A DNA stretch of 64,000 bases from Lathyrus oleraceus (taxonomy: Eukaryota; Streptophyta; Magnoliopsida; Fabales; Fabaceae): contig NC_066579.1 of NCBI RefSeq assembly GCF_024323335.1, positions 128,486,854 through 128,550,853 of the forward strand, written 5' to 3'. Both the position numbers and the translations under genes were made by a program. Under the pieces are notes generated by a model. The model worked only from the letters and a program-made list of their open reading frames with translations. It was not told the origin of the DNA and ran no database searches. How positions within the stretch are numbered: position 1 is the stretch's first letter; each line of letters begins with the position of its first letter. Positions 55,773 to 64,000 of this stretch are shown here, one piece after another.

Positions 55773-56874
55773 CGAAAATAATGCAACCGCAATGAATGCT
55801 TCTGCACAAGGGTTCTATTTATAGAACCACTTGTGTGGGCTTCAAGCTAAAAAGCCCACTTAAGTGTATTTTGGTCCATATCTTATAATATGCCCAAAAT
55901 CACTTAAGCCCATGGTACCTTACCATATTTCGTATTCTACTCAAGTACACCGTACCTTACGATGTTCTATAATTCACTTAAGGGCACCGTACCTTACGGT
56001 ATTCCTTAGTTACTCTATCTCTCATCAATCCGTCCTTTGTGTGTGACCCTGTAGGTTTTCGTGACGTTGACAATTATATTAAATCACGCATTTAACATAA
56101 TAAACAGTGAGCGGTATCTAGCAACACATCACTGCTACCCAAGACATGAAAATGTCATGTGATCTGACAAAACCTTATGTGATAATACTTATGTGTATAA
56201 TTACCCTTTTGCCCTTATGTCTATATTGAACACAAGGCATAGACCGTGTCATCCTTGTCCAGTTCAATATTGGGCCCATAGACATTTATCCTGTTATACA
56301 GGATGGGCAAATTCCATCTAGGTCACTCATGTCCCTCAGCATGCTTCGTGGAGTACCCATCAACTGTCTTTATGGTTATCCAGTTACGGACAACGTTTGA
56401 TCAACAATAAAGCACTCGACTCTACATCTAGGGTCCATAGTGGTTTTAGGTCGAAGAGTGGTATACACCATTATCACCATGAGAATAACTTATGACACTT
56501 TGCATAACTTTCTATATAGTATTCTCATAGCGGGTCAATCCGGTATAAATATTACTCCTAATATTCATACCTATGTTTAAGACTTGATAATTCTTTATCC
56601 ATGATCCATGAGATGTGATCATCAGTCTACAAACATAATAGTCTTAATGCTTTAATGTTATCCCACTTCACACTAAAGCTCGACTATGGATACTTTAAGA
56701 ATAATGTCCTTATGTTTAATGTGATCTCATGATTAAGTCATACTTGATACATTAAACAGACTAGCTATTCTAGGGACTTTATTAAACAAGCGTAATAAAG
56801 AAAAAACCTTTTATTATTAATAAATAATTCGATACAAGTACCAAAAGTATTGGCCTCTAGGGCTTACACCAACA
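55436..56874 (-). mobile_element. solo LTR, Angela-like Ty1/copia
   Basis: 1439 bp, plus strand TGAAGGAGGA...CACCAACA, bordered by GATAT on both sides (55431-55435 and 56875-56879), with no internal region. On the minus strand it starts TGTTGGTGTAAGCCCTAGAG, the typical Angela-like start, and has a TATA box CTATAAATAG at 55815-55824. Downstream of this lies a (GA)37 run at 55696-55769 that would be transcribed as CT repeats in the leader. The solo state with intact duplication indicates LTR-LTR recombination after insertion. Confidence 0.88.
55696..55769 (+). repeat. (GA)37 microsatellite in the solo LTR
   Basis: Pure GA run in the R/U5-like part of the LTR; the Arg-Glu ORF across it is an artefact. 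Confidence 0.95.
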
Positions 56875-57780
56875 GATATGATGGAAAATATATTTGTCAT
56901 AGTGATGTTGTTTTAGTCTATTCTAATATTGGAATGACAATACCACTGATGGCGACTTCAGACACCTGATCAACCGTCTTTTTGAGATGAAGTGGAGGAT
57001 ATTGAATTTCTATTCAATAATGACGCGAGAGTAAATACTTTTCATAGATATTTGCTTATATCATCCACCAAAAGAGAAAACGATGTTTTGCTGGAGCCTT
57101 GCATGAAGGTCAAGAAATCCTGCATGAGGTGTCCTTAAGGGGTTGATGACAAGTACTTTTTTTTATGTATAAGAGTGTCATAAACAGATTGGAAGGGTGG
57201 GGATCCCTTTCACCACCTTCAAGGAAGACATCTTGAAGGCAATCAACATATCCACCTAACAACTTGTTACACTTGGATTTTTTAGCTAGTAGAAAGTCAA
57301 CAAAGAACGTTAATCAAAAGACATTTGCTTTGGAAAGAATTAATGAAGTTGTAAAGAGAATTAATGATGAAGCGTCGACAAACTAATAACGAGGGATCAA
57401 CCGAGTTGTCGACACAGGGAAATATGGTTTGGAGGAATATCAAGGATGAAACTCTAAGACCAGGATCGCTTGGAAACATGTCCAAAATCTCGAGAAGTAC
57501 AATCGACATGGGTCTTTATTTTAGCAAGAAGACCAGTCGACTGAACCATGTAAGGTTGAAAGACTTAGTAAAGTTACAAGTCTAGAGTCTTTGGTAGGCA
57601 GCGCCAATAGAATGTTGGAGCAGTTACTACCAGGATTTCATGAGGAAGTTGGAAGAAATTACAACTCAACATGGGTTTTAAATAGATAGAGTCGCGAATG
57701 ACATGTATACACGCTAGAGGGAGCCTGAATATTGAACGTGGAGTGAATGCAATAGTTCCTTAGTGGTCATAACCTTTGTC
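56875..57780. other. unassigned repeat-derived stretch
   Basis: Short broken frames only. It may hold the U3 of the LTR that ends at 58201, since a segment GTTGTCGACACAGG lies near 57405, but the left border was not found. Confidence 0.3.
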
Positions 57781-57790
57781 GACAATTACT

Positions 57791-58201
57791 TTATAAATAG
57801 AATAAATAGAAGACTCATACATGAGATCAAGAGTCCTAAAATTTCCTACATACTCTCCATACCACTGGAGTACCCGAGTCAAAGAGCGAAATAGTTGAGC
57901 GAGAAACATGTATGTATCTGCGCTCACTCTTTTTATTAGTCTTTTGTTTTATTATATGAAACATTCACTTTTACTTTTGGTTTTTTTAATGTCATTTATT
58001 ATATTTTACCTTGTCATTTATCTTAACTTAACTTTATTTAAAGTCTTTTTCTATGTCGTTATCGTTCACACGACGACTGCATTCAATTCACACGCACATG
58101 TGTTCAAACAAATCATTTGCACAAATTGCTTTGGATATTTTTTTAGTTATTCTCACAAACTTTATAAACTCGTGATTGTTTACCAAACACACCGGTAAAC
58201 A
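57791..58201 (+). mobile_element. R-U5 end of an old Ty3/gypsy LTR
   Basis: TATA box TTATAAATAG at 57791-57800. The LTR ends ...GGTAAACA at 58201 and is followed after two bases by the primer site. The upstream border is unknown. Confidence 0.55.
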
Positions 58202-58203
58202 TA

Positions 58204-58220
58204 TTGGCACGCCCGATGAG
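58204..58220 (+). other. primer binding site of the old Ty3 element
   Basis: TTGGCACGCCCGATGAG lies just inside the LTR end. The TGGCAC start is that of a CCA-ending tRNA primer site; tRNA not identified. Confidence 0.6.
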
Positions 58221-58341
58221 GCCTTTTTGTGCGAATATTTTTGCAGAAAAGAGGCGTCTTGCGTTATTTTCTTTGTAGTGTTTCTCCATTTGTGAGGTCT
58301 TGTGTTGTATGAACTTGAGGAGTTGTAAGCGACTTTACGAA

Positions 58342-59760
58342 ATGTCTCGTAAAACTCAAACCCCCTCCCATAGTAATACTCAAAATCCAGAAGGACAACC
58401 AGAGGTTACTAGTGTCGGCAGTTATGTGGATCCAACATCCGTCAAGGAAATGCCCATTGCCATAAGCCAAGCGGTGGCGTTTTCCATACCGCCAGATGTG
58501 AGGGTTTCATCACCATTAGCGTCAAGTGCACCAACCTTTTATAGGGAATTACAGAACTTAGGAGACTAAAGGCCTCATTATCTAGGTTTCTCGTTAGCTC
58601 AGAAGGAACAACCATATGACATGCTAACTGCAATGATGGCAAGCCTGCACCCTAGTATTTCAATATATTTAGAAAACGTGATGGCAACTTCTTCGCCCTT
58701 TAATTTTTAATTGGCTTCAGCGTCCACGATGGGAAACTTCGGCCAACTAGGACAACCACCCTGAGGTATGGGGTATTTTCCTCCCCATGGTGCTTTGTCC
58801 TTGACAAATAAATCTCTTCAGGTCATTAGCAGTTAATGAATGAAATAAACCATGATATAATCCATGCAATTATGCAACATATATGCAATGTGTTTAACTC
58901 ACTTGTAGAAAACACGAATATGAGTTATAAACAATTAGCCCACCAAATGGGTAGGATTGCTGATTTTTTTGGCGCACCACCAAAGCCATTGATTCCCGGG
59001 CCTAATATTCCTCAGGGGGATAATCCCCAAAAAAATAGGGTTGTCGAAAAAAATCAAGGGCCAGAAGGCCTCGACATGATCATGGTTCATTGGAGCTAAG
59101 ATGCTGACCAAGTCCTTAGACAAGCCCGACAATACAATGCAGAGGTACAAGATTAAATCACTAATATTGTTGAACGTGTGTTGGTCCAAAATAGCCTCAA
59201 CGTAGACCTCCCAAGACCAAACTATATATCCCTATTGTCTGAGTATGTAAGGCAAACCGAATTGCCTAGGGGTTGGAAAGTCCCAAAGTTCACCAAGTTT
59301 GAAGGTGATACTAATGAATCCACCGTCGAACACGTCACCCTATACCAGAGAAAGGATAGTGATCTAGCCAACAATGAGAATCTAAAAATTAAGAACTCAT
59401 TGACCAATAACGCTTTTACATGGTTCACTATCGTTCCCCCAAATTCCATCTATACTTAGGCCCAATTAGAAAGGGAATTCCACAAATAATTCTACATGGG
59501 CCAATGTAAGATTGGTCTCAAAGAACTGGCCAGTGTAAGGCGAACGGTGGCTAAAAGTATCGATGATTATCTCAATAGGTTTAGAATCTTGAAAGCGAGA
59601 TGTTTTACGCAAGTGCAAGAACATGAGTTAGTCGGCATGACAACAAGGGGTCTTGACTACTCCAATAGGAAGAAATTAGATACCCCATACTTAAGAGGCA
59701 TGATCCAGTTGGGCGATAGAGTTTGACAAATCGAACGATTGAAGGCTGAAAAAAGTTAGA
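58342..59760 (+). pseudogene. gag: old Ty3/gypsy gag (Tat-like)
   Basis: Starts at ATG 58342 (MSRKTQTPSHSNTQNPEGQP, acidic/Pro-rich N terminus, stop at 58567). It continues in broken frames: 58836-59096, 59178-59456 with the gag core (LPRGWKVPKFTKFEGDTNES, then TWFTIVPPNSI), and 59496-59723 (SIDDYLNRFRILKARCFTQV, then TTRGLDYSNRKKLDTPYLR). After a TGA at 59724 the tail RLKAEKS follows. Domain order and motifs fit a Tat-like Ty3 gag; at least five stops. Nothing of protease or pol follows, so the element is truncated near 59800. Confidence 0.8.
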
Positions 59761-60239
59761 ACATCCTGTTAGACGATATGATACGATCTAGAGGGGGTGA
59801 ACATATCCCAAGTAAAAAACTTAACAAAAATTATTTTGAAAATTTTAACGGCTAGCAGAAGTGACTCATATCGAATCGTCTAAACCAAACTGCTATAAAA
59901 AAGATCAGATATGGTTATATAGAATCAAGTTGTGATAATGAGAATAAATATGATCAAAATATTTTTAATCACAATCACTTGAATGCTAGACTAAAAGTAA
60001 GGTTTATTCCCAATGACAAAATACACAAAAGTACAATAGAGACAAATTATCGAACGTCTTGTGCGTAATGGATTTCGTTTAGAATTTGGTATGGTTTTGT
60101 TGATCTTCAAATCCAATCGCAATCTAATAAATTGTGATCAACTCAACAAAATCTTTTTCAAATGGTTATCAAAATGTTTAATCAAACGTATTGATCGTAC
60201 GACCAATGAATTTAACAATTTGCAAATAAAAAGTAAAAG

Positions 60240-60241
<2 letters not shown>
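59761..60241. other. AT-rich spacer, no gene seen
   Basis: No recognisable feature other than the border of the gag remnant on the left and a microsatellite on the right. Confidence 0.4.

Positions 60242-60297
<56 letters not shown>
60242..60297 (+). repeat. (AT)n microsatellite, 28 units
   Basis: Uninterrupted AT run; frames through it are artefacts. Confidence 0.95.
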
Positions 60298-60299
<2 letters not shown>

Positions 60300-61399
60300 A
60301 AAGACTATTGTGTAGATATTATAAGTCAATATTCTAATTTGATAAAGAGTTAAATTAGAATATTAAAAATTGAGTAATTACCCTCAAAGAATTATTTATA
60401 TGAGTTATAATCACCATTTATAGAGTAGATAGAAAAACATGATTTATTAGGATTCTCTCTCCATCATCATCTGAAGAGATACAAATCAGAATATCACATA
60501 TTATGAATACGAGAGAATCCCTATAACAAACACATGCATGTTTTTGATTTTAAAAGATCCAAATTAATGAGTTATAGACTCATAAAAATTAGTTTAGAAT
60601 TATATTTTTAATTTTTATATAGATGAAAATCATATGGTTGGGATAACATCTCAAACCCAAAGAAGAATCTGATTGTATAGAACCGTACTCAAAATTGATG
60701 TTACAAGATAATTTCTTATCACTGAATTACTATATCATAGACCTTTAATTGTTTATTAAATCCATCTTCTAGAGTTAATTTGTAAGATGAGTGTTGTATG
60801 TTTTAGTATAATCTCAACTAACAAATATATATTTCATAAACAGATTATGCAATTTCTTTTATGATATCATTCATCTCTTTGATATTAACTACTGCAACAA
60901 ATTTTCCTTTTATAAAAAAGATTATCCAATTGAATTATTCATCAATGTTGAATTATTTATATAAAGGTTCCAATCACCAAAATAAAGTATACATGACATA
61001 TTATAATTAAGAAAATACATAGAGCTATAAATTTTCAATTGATTAGAATTATAGAATAGTGTGCTGTTTCGTTTTTTATATTCTCATTAGTAGAATCAAT
61101 AGCTAGCATAACAGAATATGCTTCATCTTTCTTAGCAATGATCGACTAATTAGAGAGTTTCTTATTTTATTTTTATTTTTATAATTAGAAAAAGAAATGT
61201 TATAGATATATATATATAAATTTGACTTGATCAACACATTGATGATTGTGTCCAAAACGAAGATGTCATTGTTCAATGCTGTTATGCCACGTGGAAGCTA
61301 ATTTGGGAATCTTACATTTCACTAAAAGTTTAGAATAAAATCATATAGTTTGTTACTTTGTTATGATAGAATCTATCTTGATGCAAGAGGAAGCTTCCT

Positions 61400-61446
<47 letters not shown>

Positions 61447-62269
61447 ATTGATTAATTTTAGAGTTAATGGTATTCTGGTCCTCTATCATATAGATTTTTT
61501 TTAAAAAAAATTAACCTTATCATGTACTTTTAAATCTTGATGTGAAATGGCACACTTCAGATGTTTATGTAGTATTATTTTTATTTTTTTTAATTTTAAA
61601 AATATTAAAGTGGTTTATTTTTTATTAATTTAAGTTTGAATATTTTAAGAGATGCAAAATTCTAAAAATTTAAAAAAATTGAATTTGAATCCTGGCCTCC
61701 ATATTCCTTTTGAAGGACGCCTACCATTAAGACAACTTGTTAGTTGTGATTTATTTTTCTACTAAAATAAATATATTATATAATTTTTTTTATCGTATTT
61801 TATATTTTCACTATAGTTTTTGTCTAAACTTTTTTATATTTTATATTTATTAATATTATATTATTCTATCAATATAATTTAATATTTAATAAATTATTTA
61901 TTTCTAAATTTAATGCAGAATCATTTAAGCATATGATTTTTTAATGTTATTGAAAATTAATTTTATTAAATAATTATAATAGTCGAGAAGAGGAGTGTGT
62001 GATAAGAATTCAAAACATGATCGTCATATCGTATATTTTTATACCCAAACTACTAAATTTCTAACATCAATATTTTAATAAAATATAAATTTATTATAGA
62101 ATTTTCACCTCAAATTAAATTATTTATTCTATGACAATAGATGAGAAAAGTCCATCTAAAACATACTTTGAATTTCTGCAAGTATAATTTTCAATTTTAT
62201 TTTCTTTTCAATTCACGCATTCTTTTTTTAATTAGTTTTAGTACCATTACCAATGATGAAATGAGTATT
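60298..62269. other. AT-rich intergenic DNA with microsatellites
   Basis: No gene. (TA)n at 61402-61443 and a shorter one near 61208-61218. A phrase near 61680-61740 (GAATTTGAATCCTGGCCTCC, then CCATTAAGACAACTTG) resembles a piece also present in the LTR-like fragment near 48275-48335 and looks like a tRNA-like or repeat-derived scrap. Confidence 0.45.
61402..61443 (+). repeat. (AT)n microsatellite, 21 units
   Basis: Uninterrupted AT run. Confidence 0.95.
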
Positions 62270-62525
62270 ATCCCTAACCATGCCAAAACACTCTTTTCAA
62301 CTGCTCCAAATAGAGGACTTGATAGAATGCGTAATAACTATATGGTTTCTCCCAACTCTAGAAGCCAACAGTTGTGACCAACTTTTGTTTTCCAGACAAA
62401 GATTCCAACACATGTGTAAATTACAGGTATCATTGAAAGTCTTCAAAGACCTTATACCAAGCCCTCTTCATTCTGACCCTTGGAACAAGTATCCCAAGCC
62501 ACAGTCACCACTTTTTTCAAAGTGA
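62270..62525 (-). pseudogene. LINE (plant L1-type) ORF2 scrap
   Basis: The minus strand, with one frame change near 62455, reads GLG-IRSLKTFNDTCNLHMCWN followed by SWSQLLASRV and HSIKSSIWSS, the segment after the reverse transcriptase domain of plant LINE ORF2 proteins. About 75 residues only, with a stop near 62305. Plus-strand frames here (62141-62525) are shadows. Confidence 0.6.
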
Positions 62526-62866
62526 TACATAAGCACATTTTGTCATATTTAAATTAAGGTTGCTGACTTAATTTATATTGTATATTGGTTTTAATTAAAC
62601 ATTATAAAATTTCAATGATGATGAGATAACTTTTTGTGAAAAGTATATTAATAAGTTAGTAGTTATTTTAGTTTTGAGAGTTCAAAAATTTTCTATTGAT
62701 TTTTTTAATATAACACTAATTATTTATTTATCTCACTCAATAATTCTTGTTGATTCCAAAATGAATGAAATAAAATACTTTCATTAGAAATTAGATATTA
62801 CAAATTAGCTATAATTGCTTATCAATTAAGCATACATTAATCAAACACAAATAAAAATTAACATTG
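62526..62866. other. 3' flank of the ERF gene
   Basis: AT-rich, probably 3' UTR and terminator region of the minus-strand ERF gene; no definite signal was chosen among several A-rich candidates. Confidence 0.35.
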
Positions 62867-64000
62867 CTAATTAAATGAACCATTTTCAAGTAAGTTAACA
62901 AAACAAATTGGAGGAAGATCAAGTGAATTCCAAAGGAAAACATCACTATCATTCCTAGACAACGAACAAGCTTCAATCTCCATTGAAACTTGTTCATTTT
63001 CTTCATTCTTCTTCTCAACCTTATTGTTCTTGCTACATGATTCCTTAAGATTGTTCAATTGTTCAGAAATCAATCCTCTTCCATTGTTGTTTCCTGATTC
63101 AAGTTTCAACTTCAAACATTCCGGTATTCCATTGAATGCATAAAGAGAAGCTGAAAATTTTCTCTCATACTTCATTCTCTTCATAACGGCTCTTATCATT
63201 GAAGGCTCATCATGAAAATCTTCTGTTTCTATTTTTTCTTCCATTTCTTCAGCAATCTCGAAAGGCGAGTAGTAACTAGTTGGAGCAATATCGTCGAGGA
63301 ACCGAAAATCGGGAGCGTCGATGATACCTAAGTCATTGACTTCTTCTTCACTATCTTCTGAATTGCTATCACCACTTGAAGTTTGTGTCACATTGTTTGA
63401 TGTTGATTTGTATTCGATATTGATGTTCTCGTTTCCTTTGCAGACGTTGCTTTCGGTTAAACATGATTCGAAACTACTTGAAATGTAGTCGAATTGAGCA
63501 GCGTCGTTGATGAAATCGTTGTTGCTTGCGCTATAATCTTCGTGATCGTTGAGAAAATCGGTGAATTGATCAATTGAGAAATCTTTCGATACTTCTCCGT
63601 AGGTTTCCTCCACTCGTTGCATCTCGTGATCATTGACTCGTTCCTGACGCTCCTCGGAACTCCCCAACAAGGAAGTGTAATTCGGCGAAGAAAAAGAAGA
63701 ACAAGAGTTATTGTTGATCATGTTCCTTTCTTTAAGTCTTTGAAGTAAAATATTAGTGATCTTTGAAGAGAGGGCAGGACTAGTTGAAGATTGAGAACAA
63801 GGCCAGAAATTCGTGCGAGTATTGGCGCCGCGAAGCAAACAAGCAGCCTCATCATAAGCTCTTGCAGCTTCTTCAGCTGTATCAAAAGTTCCTAACCAAA
63901 CTCTTATCTTTTGAATGGTGTCTTTTATCTCCGCAACCCATCTTCCCGACGGCCTTTGTCGAACACCGACGAATCGTTTTCGGACTCGTCTAGCTCCTCC
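62867..64000 (-). CDS. AP2/ERF transcription factor, group V (RAP2.11/ERN-like), 5' end outside the window
   Basis: 377 codons are visible, open to the window edge at 64000 and ending with TAG at 62867-62869; no intron is seen. Visible residues about 8-66 are a complete AP2/ERF DNA-binding domain ([20 protein letters not shown], then [20 protein letters not shown] and NTRTNFWP), with the Arg and Trp residues that contact GCC-type boxes. It is followed by the group V extension ([20 protein letters not shown]). Then comes a Ser/Asn-rich region, an acidic stretch ([20 protein letters not shown]) likely to activate transcription, and a basic C-terminal motif ([20 protein letters not shown]). The nearest families are Arabidopsis RAP2.11 and the legume ERN1/ERN2 factors of nodulation; which one cannot be settled without the N terminus and a tree. 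This is the one intact host gene in the window. Confidence 0.9.
   Translation of the reverse strand, partial: GGARRVRKRFVGVRQRPSGRWVAEIKDTIQKIRVWLGTFDTAEEAARAYDEAACLLRGANTRTNFWPCSQSSTSPALSSKITNILLQRLKERNMINNNSCSSFSSPNYTSLLGSSEERQERVNDHEMQRVEETYGEVSKDFSIDQFTDFLNDHEDYSASNNDFINDAAQFDYISSSFESCLTESNVCKGNENINIEYKSTSNNVTQTSSGDSNSEDSEEEVNDLGIIDAPDFRFLDDIAPTSYYSPFEIAEEMEEKIETEDFHDEPSMIRAVMKRMKYERKFSASLYAFNGIPECLKLKLESGNNNGRGLISEQLNNLKESCSKNNKVEKKNEENEQVSMEIEACSLSRNDSDVFLWNSLDLPPICFVNLLENGSFN

Noticed and set aside
55621..55824. Arg-Glu repeat ORF
   Set aside because: Translation of the (GA)37 run in the solo LTR.

Overview
The window is plant nuclear DNA, almost certainly from a legume of the Ogre-rich, large-genome kind (vetch, pea or clover relatives). 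The signs are nested LTR retrotransposons of Ty1/copia (SIRE/Maximus-like, Angela-like and short-LTR types) and Ty3/gypsy (Tat/Ogre-like and a chromodomain-bearing Tekay-like chromovirus), AT-rich spacers, plant TATA boxes, and at the right edge a group V AP2/ERF gene of the RAP2.11/ERN type. The only ordinary host gene seen is that ERF gene (62867-64000, minus, start outside the window). A decayed SnRK1-type kinase fragment lies at 52667-53400.

Layout. 1-4111: truncated Ogre-like LTR (+). 4112-5364: gag wreck of an old SIRE-like copia (-); its LTR is split (5365-5586 and 15954-17033) by a very young, largely intact SIRE/Maximus-type copia at 5587-15953 (TSD GAATA, LTRs differing by one visible base). 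That element carries gag, pol and an extra 834-residue ORF with what looks like its own promoter. 17036-32130: old copia remnant (-), split by a 13.0-kb Tat/Ogre-type Ty3 element at 17765-30789 (TSD AAGCC, reverse transcriptase core missing) and by a 571-bp hAT-type MITE at 31370-31940. 33850-46856: short-LTR copia (-, TSD TATTT, several nonsense codons), split by a young chromovirus at 34884-43261 (TSD CAAGC). 47560-48819: LTR-like fragment. 49540-52655: 5'-truncated old copia (+) with its 3' LTR. 54360-59760: LTR and gag remnants of older Ty3 elements (+), split by an Angela-like solo LTR at 55436-56874 (TSD GATAT). 59761-62866: AT-rich spacer with microsatellites and a LINE scrap. 62867-64000: ERF gene.

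How it fits together. Four LTR pairs or solo LTRs in the interior have matching 5-bp target duplications, so the insertion order can be read: older copia and Ty3 copies were invaded by a SIRE copy, an Ogre/Tat copy, a chromovirus and an Angela-like copy that later collapsed to a solo LTR. The least expected structure is in the 3' untranslated region of the Ogre/Tat element: about 20 short inverted repeats share one loop sequence, but their stems change in complementary fashion, with a second small family of covarying hairpins just after the integrase. Other striking patterns are the internal TATA/telo-box promoter of the SIRE extra ORF, a UUUAAAA slippery heptamer at the end of its gag, and six helically phased 14-bp palindromes in each chromovirus LTR.

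Limits: everything was read by eye. Family names rest on remembered motifs, and single-base frameshifts in homopolymers could be assembly errors.
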